Shown: positions 1 through 12,500 of the stretch, piece after piece | Layout of the letters: each line of letters begins with the position of its first letter | Numbering within the stretch: the stretch's first letter is position 1 | DNA from: Paragonimus skrjabini miyazakii | Lineage: Eukaryota; Platyhelminthes; Trematoda; Plagiorchiida; Troglotrematidae | Direction: 5' to 3' | NCBI GenBank assembly: GCA_014338405.1 | Contig: JTDE01002294.1 | Span: 20,165 to 84,164 of the forward strand | Length of the DNA: 64,000 nt | Notes under the pieces: generated by a model | What the model was told of the DNA's origin: nothing | The model's input: the letters and a program-made list of their open reading frames with translations, nothing else | Database searches by the model: none | Program-made: the position numbers and the translations under genes

Positions 1-305
1 AATCGTGAGCGATAACAAGAGAATATGTGGTGAAAGAGAACAAGTAAGTGAGTAGTGAGAGCGGATCGCTGTAATGAGGTAGTGAACCACGTGAGAGAAG
101 TCGTGGTCATTAGTCTGATCCCGGTGAGCAAGCGATGTATAATAGATCGACCGAAGCGATGATGTGAAACCCAAAAGCAAACAACAACAAAAAAACGCAG
201 GGCGTCAGATCTGGACATTCCGGCCAACGGGTATGATCTAACAGAAAAGCGTCGGAGAGAGCACAGATCGAAACAGAATAGTGTGAAATCATTATACCAA
301 CTTCA
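1..305 (-). other. 3'UTR of CPEB (partial) or flank
   Basis: Sequence just downstream of the CPEB stop on the minus strand. I see no AATAAA on the minus strand here, so the transcript probably runs out of the window. No other feature was recognised. Confidence 0.5.
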
Positions 306-527
306 CTATTTGTATAGTGTTGGACGTGAACGATCAGCGCCTTCTTTAACCAACGGCTTGTGGTACTCACGTCCATTGCGGCTGTGGATTTGAACCCAAC
401 ATTGTTCACAGTAGTACTGTAGGCAAGTCACATTGGCACAGAAAAACGGTGCAAACTTGCCACCACACCGGGTCCCTTGACACTCGTCACACATCTGGTT
501 GTCCAGCACGTACGGCTTGACCTCAAC
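306..527 (-). CDS. CPEB: CPEB last coding exon: ZZ-type zinc-binding domain and C-terminus
   Basis: The exon follows acceptor tttctgcag and encodes residues 901-973 and a stop. It starts VEVKPYVLDNQMCDECQG. Candidate zinc ligands are Cys913, 916, 921, 930, 935, 940, 943 and His948, 956. This cross-braced ZZ fold closes every CPEB and contributes to RNA and partner binding. After the invariant YHKPLVKEG the tail reads ADRSRPTLYK, shorter and different from the GDRPRHVPFRWS type of ending I know from vertebrate family members. Position 306 ends the stop codon; the 3'UTR follows to the left. Confidence 0.95.
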   Translation of the reverse strand, partial: VEVKPYVLDNQMCDECQGTRCGGKFAPFFCANVTCLQYYCEQCWVQIHSRNGREYHKPLVKEGADRSRPTLYK

Positions 528-3500
528 CTGCAGAAAGGATTGAGAAAAGTATGTAGGTTTTGCCTAAAAAAATATAGTTGATCACTGCTAATCCACTTCA
601 CGCTTTCGACACCGATCAAGTCTACACAAAGTGAAACAATCACAAATATAAAAGAGCGGCTTCGCTTTCACTAAATTAACCGGCTGTTGTAAAAGCACTC
701 CCATCGTTTGCAAGAATTTGAAACAAGTTAAAAGTGTGGAATAAGTGTGAAAGAAAAAGAGCCCCAGTCATCTGATCAAACACCAGTAACCCCAGGCGAT
801 GTGAAACAAGTGGATGAGCCGTGTTATAGGGAGAATTGTCAGACTTGAACGCACATTTTACTCCGCTTACTCTCGGTCAAAAATCCACGTGGTACCACAT
901 GAACCAACCGAGATATATACCCAGACAATCACATACAACACATTGATCTAATTCTAGCACGGTTAATGTGTGCTCACATTGAGGTTGTACGTGTCTTAAT
1001 CACTCCGCACGATTTGCGGGTAAAGTCTACAGGGTTAAAGAGATGCGCTAGGATATTGGATGAACTTTTGTAACAAAACATTTAAAGTGGTATCACAAAG
1101 CTAGTGAAGGGATTGTTATCACATAATCACAGGTTAATTACCACCAAACTACGTTGGATCAGTTACACTTTAAACTGGTCACACAAAAATGTTCCCAATG
1201 TTTAAGTGTAACAAGCAACTGAAAGCAGTGGGGAAAAAATAATAATCCCAATTTTGTTATGTCCTGTATCATGGGGTTGGAGTGAAGACAAAAACTAACC
1301 ACATTGTAAAAATAAGTAACATATTTAACGACGATTAAAAATATGTCAGACAAGCGGTTAGGGAATACGATTTTCATAGAAAATGAAGTAACACGTCTGC
1401 CACAAAACATTCTTATGCGTGCTCAATCTGACGATGGAGCCACCTGACATGAGAATTTCGCATGTGCACGGAATTTCGAAGATCCATAAATCAGGTAGGC
1501 CATCGCTGCGACTTATTTCGACCACACATGGCTTGTTTCAACAGAACTTGCCTAGTGGCTGGTGGAAATATTAAAATGCGTTGGAATAGCAATGGTACAA
1601 CAAATTACGTGAAATGTTTAACTTGATACGCCAAGTGAGGTATAAACGGACAACTGAAGCATTCATTCAACACAGTATCATCACCTTTAATGAACATGCC
1701 GTTGTAAGAGGCTACTGACCACACAACCAATTATATTTTAAATGCAATCCTATTCCAATTCATGTCTCACTTCTATATGATCGCATTGTTGTGCACTGGA
1801 GTCATCACATTATATTTCTTAAACCAAAGATTTCAGCATATTGATGGTGTAGCAACGGAACCGTTTCTAGCGGATATGGAATCAAGAACGCATCATGAAT
1901 CATTGAACCTGAGGGGCGCAATGTAGATGGTGTATTTACCATGACCATTAGTTACAGTATATATCATCATCATCATCATCATCATCATAACAGCCATGAG
2001 CCTGACCAAAAGGTACTGTGGCTCGGGCCGCCATTCACCTCAACAGTGACGTGGAATATCCTGGAAGAAAACGTTACTATGGGAGGTTGAAAATTATTAA
2101 AGCAAGACTAGGCGGAAGAACTAGAAATGTTATGGATACAGGTACGCCATTGACTGCGACACATCGCCATCTCGGATAGCGTCTCTAACCAGCGGTTTGA
2201 GTGATCACGAGGACCCCAACCAGGCAGGCGACACCTACCCACTTTACTCATAAAACACTGACTTCATCGAGTATACACTTATCCCACAAGAACAGAGATA
2301 GAATGTCACTTTTTATAGCTTTTCCCCCAGGCAAATACGTGTTTCCGTAAAAACTCGTTCCATGCGATTTATCTGAGGTTGAACCTGCGACATGTTAGAA
2401 ATCCGATGCATGCTGATTTTTGAGCACACTTTCTACACGGGTATCCCAAAATGTCTCTTGTATGTCACAAAAAACATGTCACTAGGCTGGACATCAATTA
2501 CAAAGTACATAAGAATGCTTGTCTGGAAGTTTCCTTCAAAACCGACAATGCAGTTAGCCTAATCATCTGGAACTGGAACGATCCGTTGAGCAAAACCGAT
2601 TTGGAGCCAGATCCAATGACGATTATCCAAGCCACAAGAATCCAATTGCTATCACCCAAGCCATAAACATTGATTAGAATCACTTTTCATGTTGGTTGCC
2701 AATTCACCAATATCTGCAGAGTTTTACATAAGCCCCGGAATCAAAAGCAAGGAGGTGCATCCCCAAGTCTAATTTGCAGTGACGACATGTCACTTCATCA
2801 ACAAAGCAACAGATGTGTGAGGCCAGCATACTGATCAGAAAACAATTTCAGTTTAACTATGCTTCTCAAATCACTACATCATGCGTTAGTAACTAAACCT
2901 GTGCAACTAGAATAATGTTGACAGTTACTACAGTTTTATTTCTGTTCTGTCATCCTGCTAATCAATGCCATTTTGTTCAATATTTCGTATTACTATTGTC
3001 AAACACTTCCGACATAAGACAGCATGATAAATGACACCCTCAAATAAAAGGCATCTCCTATGTCGATTAGATGGTCACCGTACAACCTGTCATATGATCA
3101 TAAGATTTGCTGCTTGGTAATAATTTTGACAAATTTGTACACATCAATCTATTGTTTTTTGCATGCAATGCTAAAAATTGAGAACTTTTATTGCAAATAA
3201 CAGTGTATCATAAAACAATTAAACAGGACATCGAATAAAAATGGCTGTCCTAATAATTATTAGGTCAATCACACTTTGGTGTCACCATCGAAAGATAGTT
3301 TATTTTATTTTCTGAATGCAAAATAAAGCACATGCATGCTATTTGAGTTATGTTTTACTTAAAACATTCCAAACTTGCCTAATAGTGTCCTTTGGCTGAC
3401 CTCTCGATTAGTAGGTTCAACTGTTGCGATATAATCGATGGGATAGTAATTCACACAGCTTCGAAGTTGTGCCAAAATAAAGATTAAGAGACGGTCAGGT

Positions 3501-6500
3501 CATTGTATTAATTTGGTTGCCCATTAGTCAATGTCTTGTCCCAAAGGCTGTATATCGGTTACAGCTGACGTTGTGCAAAGTCACCACTATATTGGCTTCG
3601 GAAAGAGCGGTTGAACGGAAAGTGCCTGGGTGTCAGATGGAGCATGTTACTTTCCCCATGGAAATGTCAATTCCAATTTTTAGTACAAAACGAAAGCTAC
3701 CTGTATTATCCCACTGCCACCTTCACATGATGGTCTATTGCAGGCGTAGGTCTTGCCAATACTAATCCAGTCCGACAGCGCGTACACCAATGTTGTCCAC
3801 TTAGTGTTAGGTGTATGGCTTCTTTTGATTTCGACTCGCTCTTTCATACATTGACCCTTATTAGCTACAATGTGGCTAGTCACAACGCTCCCCGATCTCT
3901 TCAGACCTCATCCGATTTCTTTACGGTCAAAATCCACTGTAAGCGACGTCAAAACTTCGCCTAGCTCAAAGCCTGTCAGTAGCAATCCTCTAGGCATTCG
4001 AACAAGAAACGAAAGACAACTGAAGTTCACCAGTGATTTGCGAGTGCTGTGAATCGGATTATGATAACTTCCTTGGCCAATGAGGACAACTGTTCCACAC
4101 TGAACACAGCTCAACGTGTAAATGGTGTCACACTCCTAGCCCAGACGTAAAGAGATGTTGTCGCATCGAGTGGGTTTATAAATGTGGGAATGTCTCTTCT
4201 GTTGTTCCACATCGTATTAAATCATTCTGTGATGAAACTTTGCTCGCACTAAAATTGGTCACTTTTTATTTTCCACCGTAAAAGCAGGACCAATCTACGT
4301 AAGAGACCAAATGGTGGAACATCTGAACTGCAGCCAAATTCGAACAAGCAATAAAATCGGTATGTCGAAACGCAGTGAGTGCTCTACTAGCTGAGCTACG
4401 AAGCCACGCCAAGCTCAAAATATTCACATTTCATTGGCCAACCCGTCCAGCTGTCTCATGTTGAACTTACCAAATGATCCATAAAATCGACTGTCTCAGA
4501 AGGAATTCTCAAAGTTCGTTGGAATCCACCAACGCCACTGTTGAATGCTGAAACTGTATAACTGATAAGTAGTTTAGCAGATATTCACTTAGATCACACT
4601 ATGAACAATCTGGTTTTAGGCTGAGGTCGAAAAGTGACAAGAAGTCCTGTGTTTGCAACGAGTACAAATCCAGCAAAGTCTAAATTTTTCACAGTTGAGT
4701 CTCTTTTGAACCAGCAAATGCCTCAAACTATTTACTCGGTATACAGATGACATTATGAAGTCAACAGCCAAAACTTCGTCAGTACGTAATGACTACTTCT
4801 AAGTAAGGTTTTCGACGTGGTTGTCCGACCTCCTTGTCATACAAGCAAACCAACATAGCTCACCTGTCTGGATTTAAACTGCAGGAAGTTCTTTGACTCA
4901 TCCAAACATTCGTCCGGTGGTACAGGCTACACAATGTGCCGAATAATCGAAAACGAGAAAACCACTATAGATGAGTCGTGGACGAGTACCTAGTACTTCG
5001 GATTCGAGTGGATAAGCAGAGAAATGAATGAAATACGTCATCTGAGTGCACTAAATTTTTTTCCAAGGGGAACAGCAAGATGACAAGTTCGCGGCTGAGC
5101 CAATGCATCAACCTTGAACGACCATCCCGTAAAGATAAGCTGTCAGTCAAATGCTGCAACCTTTGTTTCAGTTAAATGGGTGACTATTAAGTAAGTTGGA
5201 GTTCTCGTTCACGATGTGCTGATCGCTGACTTATTCGGCTGATGAAAAAGGAGTCTGCTAACCTCCCACCAGCTCCCATAGGTATCGTTCAATACCGATT
5301 CATATTAGTGTAAATTCGGTACTCACGAGTCAATGTGAAACGCATGCATCCACCACTCTCCATGTCCTAAATGTTTTGTTCCAGCTTCTGGAGGGGATGA
5401 ACTGGCTTAAATTTTTAATACAACCAATTTCCCGTTGAAGCTCGTAAGTTGGCAGCTTGCTTGAGGTGCAAGATAGCTCGTGAAATTGTCAAGGTTGACA
5501 TTCCCATCTATTTCTGTGGCTGTCAAGAAAGAACAGGTCGAAGGTGAACAATAATAACCCAAGGCGTAATGCGACTACTTACATCAACATTGCACAAATG
5601 CGACTGGTGGACTTGCGTCAAACACACCGTCGTTTTCATTCCATCGTAGAAAACTTGTAACTACACCGTCGTATGGTGCTTACACAATTTGGTAAGACGA
5701 TCATCGGGCGTACGAAGAAGACTTATACTAGAAGCAACGCAACAAGCCAGCTGAAGAACCAAATTCAATGGATCCAGCAAGCATATATTGAACTGTTCTT
5801 CAGTATAATCGAATTTGTCGTAATCAGAAACCTTAGTTTTGGATCTGGATTACAAAATATCATCACAATGGTCTAATGGTATTTATGTTGAAACCAAGTT
5901 TGGGTACTCCAACTGATCAGTTATCAGATCCTCAGCTAACCGATACTGACAACATAAGCTGACTTAAAATCTAACTAACTGACATAGCTAATGGGCTTAT
6001 CACGACTCCGACCACCGGCCGGGGTGTTATCACAAAGCAACATTTACAATTAGTAGAACTTGAATCAAAAAATGTAGTAATACTAAAGCCAGATAAGGGT
6101 TCTGGGGTAGTCATTTTAGACAGAGGTGCGTATGTGCAGATGTCAATATTAAAGTACCGAAGGAAGTTTCAGCACACGGACAATGTACAATGCCAATGAA
6201 ACAGAAGGTCACACAGAACGTCCTCAAATTCTCTCATAATTACGCATACTTGATGGCATGGCTTGCAAAGCTCTTAAATCGTGTACGTCGTCGACACTTC
6301 AATTATGCGGCCTCCCTAAGACATACTAGTCTGGAATGTCGCTTAGACCTATTTTGACGACGACGAATTCCCTATACTATAAACTGACAAGCTGTTTGAT
6401 TAACATATTAACCCCATTAACACAACATAAATCCTGCAAATGAATTACTGTGCGTCGTAGACATTCAGTCACTATTCCCGAAAGTCCCGCTACATGAAGT

Positions 6501-9500
6501 AATTGATTATATTTGTGAGCTCATTGAAACGAGTCACATTACTTTGTCTGTGCCTGCTGAAATTCTCAGAAAAACTTTACCGATTTTCGCTGAAAATGTC
6601 AGCCTCAAGTTTCTTGGTCGGTGTTATCGCTATGGGGAGTTCACTAGGGCTCAGCTTAGTAGGCGTCTTCATGTTAAGAACAAGGCAATGGTTAGCCACA
6701 GACACTGTAAGGATGTCATACAACAAGCGATAAGTCAATGATACACTAACATTCAGTCGTTCCAAACAAACGATAAACATAGTGAAGCGCTTTTCATCCC
6801 AACCTAAAGGTAACGTGTGAATTCGAGACTGATACTTGTTTGTCGTTTCCGGACATACTCATAAATCGCCAGGAAGATGGCTCTATTAAAACAACTGTCT
6901 GTAGGAAATAAACATGGTCCTGTCACAACACGAGCTTTAGTGGTTTCACGTCGGCCCATCAGAAACGCACACTGGTGAATACACTATTCATACGAACAAG
7001 ATGGACGTGTACATAGGACGCCCTTGCGGAAGAATTAGACTTGATCGCATCCGTACTAGAATCTAATGCCTATCTCGAAAGGTTAACAGAAAGGCATGGT
7101 AGATCGAAACGGTGGTCACTGTGAGAAGAAGAAAAAGGTTTACATAGAACTGTCTGTTAAGGGTGATCACAATACGAATCACAGACTAATAAGTTCGATT
7201 AAACGAACAGTTAACTTAGCCGAACTTCGTATACTAGCTCGGAATCAAAAACTACCAGTGCCTTTAATCAATGGAGATCAACTTGTCGTTGCCATCTCAT
7301 ATTGTAACTAATTTATACATAACTGTAAAGAAAGTTACACAGGTAGAATCGAGAGGTGCTTGATCTCCAGAGTGACGGAACAATTGCAAAAGTCCGTATT
7401 ACCGAAGACCAACGATATCGTTGAAACAAGCAAACAACCAGTGTCCGCAGTCGCACTGGTCACGTCATCGACCCAGCCTGCGTATTCAAAATCCTATTAC
7501 ATCGTTCCAATCCAAGATCCTCGTAGTATGTTGAGGCGATCGCAACCAGTCAACTGAAGCCAGCCCGCTGGATTAAAAAACAATTGTTCGTGTGCCTAAT
7601 CCTGCTCTGTACTACGATTGATTATCCATTCCACCTCCCTACTTGTTTGATATAAAAGGCCGACTCATGTTATTATCAATGTTGTATTGACCAGTCAATA
7701 CAAAATTCTTGCACCTACTACTTTGTGCCATAAGTGTTTGGTTTGAATATCGATATGTGAACGATATTTTTGTTTTGGAAACTTACAAGTGTACTAGCCT
7801 GATGAAATTATATCGAGAACACTGTTATTCCGTCCAGGGTTTCATTAGTCCCCTTAATGTAACGCCCATTATGGAAAAGTGGGAAATGGCAAAGGATGTG
7901 TAAATTGTCCTGATCTCTTATTTTCGATGACACTTATGGTTGCACTGTTCGTTGTATTAAACGATACTCAGTGGTATAAATAAACAAAACGAGTGTGCAC
8001 ACAGACGTTGATTACATTCTTAAAAAAACATTCCTTATGATCGGCACCTGTGATAGAAATAACGAATTATGATTTAAGTAACGAGTACTATCACGAGATG
8101 CTTTCATGCAGCTAGAACATGCACTGTTAGACATGCACTGTTAGCAAAACATTATTCCTGTTAGAACTCGTACTGTTGTTGTTCACTCCATTCCAATTAG
8201 AAGGACAGCATGGTCAGCATTTTGTTTGCAAGGACTACCAAAATTCCTTATTAAGCGTTGAACTAAACACCCCTGGGACGCAGCACAACAGTTTATCATG
8301 CAAAATAAGAAATTAAAAAATACAATGTAGTGAACAAGCTCGTTTTCAATGATTCATAATTGTCAGGCAAATTACATCACATTTTACAGGGAAATCATAA
8401 AGGGGGTAAACTTCATGATTCCCCTGTAAAATGTGATATAAATGAAAACGAGCTTGTCCGCTACACAGTATTTGTCATGACTACACTGGGGATTTCTATG
8501 CTATTTAAAATAGGAAATATCCGACATTCACAATTCAGTCCTTAGGGTACGTAAGAGGTTAACTCAAGGAATGCCGTACTACGTAAATCTTACCAAACTG
8601 TCGCACCGAGGCGCAAGGATGGTAGACTCAACAGTACACAATCAATTACACAAATAAAACCTTCCGGAGGAAAACTGCAGTCGAAATAAAGGTCTACGGC
8701 GTGAGCGACATTAATATGGATTAGTTGTATCGCAAGAGGGAGTCTGTTGTGACGGGCAACGTACATGGAAGTATAGGCAACAATCTAGTGTTCATAATAC
8801 ATTGACCACAGAACGTCAGATTGACTCAAACCGAATGCATTGGACACATTAGATTAGATATAACCTTCAAGATAGCATACAGCGATCTGGGTATGTGATT
8901 TAGTGGCCCCACGGATTGCCATCACAAACAACAGGACATCCGGCAGCATTTCAGCTAATAGGATTTTTGTATAGAAGAGCAGGGCGATCGAGTTCACCTA
9001 AGAATGCCATCATATACGGTACTCATCTTCGATGTTTTAATTGTATAACGACAAATACTGACTCACGAGTCACTGAAAACGACAGTCTTACATCCATCCA
9101 TGGTTTACATTCAAACGAGACGTCTTGCACACAAACAACCGTGTGGCAATTGAGTGGAAAATTAAACTCTCAAGACAGTTTCCATGTGGTCTTTAGCGTC
9201 TAATAACGCTGATTGCCATAATTTCAAGGACAATTCAGTCAGGTAAAATAAACCCTTACATAAGTGAACCCGGTTGGCTGTCGTCTCCTCTGACGTACCC
9301 ATCCACATACTGTGCGAGTCGAGGGTAGGAATTGATCTAAGGGAGTACAACGCATCATTATTTCCACAGGGTTCTGTCGGGTTCTCTATCACTGACGAAG
9401 AACCCGCAATTCGAGATGCTTGGATAGCACGTAGAACAATTGAAACTGTGGGAATAGTATGAAGCAAATTCCATTTCTTCTCGTTAGACAACTGAGTGAT

Positions 9501-12500
9501 AACACGTATTTGATACCAAGTCTGCAATGATGACAGATTTGGATTCAAAAGTGCAAACTTAGTAAGAACAAGTCAGTGAACATGTCTCCGAAAATTCATT
9601 TTGAGATCTTCCTAATGCGTTCAGAAAATGCCCAACACTATAAAAAGGCACTGTTTCAATTTATTAAACACAATATACATAAGCACTGGTTGGTAGAATC
9701 AAAAGAACTGACGGACCAGTAGGCAATTTCATTCACCACCGTACAATCAAGAGGGTGTGCATCATCCACCTAAATATAAATGTGAATATCGTGAAAAGCT
9801 TTGAATCCCACTATCTAAAATGACAATTGTGAGGTCATGGGAAGTAGTCACAACCAATGGCTCAGGGAACGCGAATTGGAACAGTTACGGGACGTGAAAC
9901 GGTTTAGTGAGACAAACAGACATGGCCTATAGGCAGATGTGGCATGAACGCAGTCAGTCAGTCAATCGGAAAACCAGCCAATCAGTGCAACAGATGACAA
10001 TCGATTTGCATGCACGCATCGACCGCAGTAGTAACTCCTTCTCCAATCTGTAGATCGGAACCGAACGAATGCGTGTGAGAGTGGTCAATGCCAAGGAATG
10101 TGTGTCGAATGCAGTGATGGAACAGAAAGTGGCAGCTACTACTGTTATGCCTAGCAGGACAACGTACGAATGAAAGAATGATCTTTATATTGACTGGTTC
10201 TAGGTAGCGAGTTTCAGATTGACCGCAACTAGTTCATAAAACGTGAACAGTCATAAACAATGAAATGATATCGAATCAAATGCGGTCATCGTTGTGCACT
10301 TGTCAGTGAATAAAATATGCACATAACAGTATCTCGTCGTGTGTGACAACTGTCTGGTAATTAAAGAAACATGTATCCAGGAGCTACCGCGATAAAAAAG
10401 AAAGGAAGACGGCTGTTAATCTGTACGTATCAAACCGATGCGTTCATATTACAGCACAAATTCGGGCGAGCGCTGAAACACAAAGATGCAGGCCTTGAAC
10501 AGATCGGGTTACACAGAAAAGTAATGCTACGTTCGTCCATGCCAATCCTAAGACGTCGTGGTTGATAATCCTCAACAAAGATATGAAGTTCATCTGCCCC
10601 CCAAAACCCTTTGAAAGTACGATTAGTGTGCAACCGTATGACGAGCCGTGAGTGAACAAAACTACCGGTTGGGAATAAAAGGGGTTACAAATAGACCTGA
10701 TTAACACAGACGATTTTTCCGTATTCGTACGCAGTGTTCACATGTTTTCAGCAAGTTGCTGGGGGGGGCATGAAACACGTGAAAACTGCTTTGACAGAAC
10801 CGTAGAATAGTACAACAGTGAGAAACCAAAGAATAAATTGTGTCCGGAAACATATTCCCGAGTTGATGAGAACCGTCTCGACCTGAACGCGAATAACTGG
10901 GCAGGTAAGCCAACAAACAGAAGTTCGAAACGACAGAAATACAATCTCTCAGTCTACCTACCAATCCCACGATTCGCACGGTAACAACAACAAGAGTGTC
11001 CTGGTAAGTTTGTGAGAGAGAAATAAAGCGAACAACTGTATGAGTCATACGTGCGAGCGAGAAATGCAGATGGAAGGAAAAGGAAAACAAGATTCCCGTC
11101 ATCCCGGGCTGGCACTAGACAGGTTGACTCATTGAGGATGAACGCAAGGGAGATGCCCACCCGCAAACATCATGCGATCGACACACACACACAATACGGA
11201 TTAAAGTCACGTCTGAGTTTAACGTGTTGTAAATTAGGACTAAGTCGTATAAAGGTTCACCTTTGGGAAGCGTGAAATACAAATATGCCAGTAGCCATCA
11301 ACGAGTAAGAGATCGTTTCATATTAGTTTGGTTAACTTCGTAACCAGACAGTCAGATTATACCGGCATTCAAAAGCTGTAAAACTTCTCAGTAAAGAAAG
11401 GATTTGAAAAGAGCGTACGAAAACAATTTCACGGCTCCGTTTACTAAACGCTACAAAAGAGGAGAACAGTCGGCCTTATAAAACCACCAAAAAAAAGGTA
11501 AACAGTGGATGATCGATCAATTTTTCAGCTTAAATCAGTGAAGGTGAAAGAAACCGCGAGAAGTTTGAACCTGTTAGCTATAGGCAATGAAGTAATTTTA
11601 TTATCAGATAGCCAACACCGGAAGCGAAGTTGTTTGTGAACAGAGACATAAACGCAACAAAAAGCTTTCTGTGGGGTAAGAACATTGTATGAAATGAGAC
11701 GGCATAGATCACAATGTTAATAAATATCCTATAGATGTCAGCGCACGTTCACTTGCAGCCTGATGGCTCATTGGAAAAGTGCGGGCAAATTGATTTTGAC
11801 CACTCAAGTTAATAGTTAAGGGTTTAAGAATACACGTCCTTCTACTCACTAGCTTTTTTTCAATGTTTGTGACAGTGTTCAATGGCAGTTAAGCATCAGG
11901 ATTATTAACTGGTATGTCGCTACTGATGGTGATGATTGTATGTGGTTTGCATTGTTAAACCAGTCTAGGCTTATTTCATCAAAACGGAACAAATCCATAA
12001 ATGAGAAGTCCAGCAAATCGTCTTGGACATTGTGGGGGTTAAACGGATGCCCACTGGTTAGGTGTGTGTGTGTGTGTTTCTTTACAGTGTGAACGGTAGT
12101 GCGGCAGTTCGTTTTCATCAGTCATCAATCGAGTGACATGAGCGTAGCAAACAGCTAGGTTTTTGGACGGTAACCAGTCGGTGGACAAGGGGAACGACAG
12201 GGAAAGAAACAAAACTAGTTTCTGGCAAGAAGGCAAACAAACAGAAAACGAACGAAATGAGTGAATGTAAATGGATACGCTGCAACAATAGTTGATCAGG
12301 CGGTATTCCTACACAAACATCCACACACAAAAACTCGGATCTGACTAAAATGGCATACCAAAAACATGTGCAATATTTAAGAAAATGGACTAACGACTTC
12401 AAAAGAAGTCAGTCGATTGCACAAGAATGAGGGAAAAAACACCGGTTCAAAATCAACTCACGCGTTTGTCAATTTCGTTATGCTGTAGTTGTACAAACCG

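Noticed and set aside
1..305. Polyadenylation signal for CPEB
   Set aside because: No AATAAA on the minus strand in this interval.
9162..9548. 128-codon minus-strand frame
   Set aside because: A similar open plus-strand frame overlaps it and neither shows a known motif.
10701..11102. 133-codon minus-strand frame
   Set aside because: Low-complexity composition, overlapping frames in both directions, no domain or splice context.
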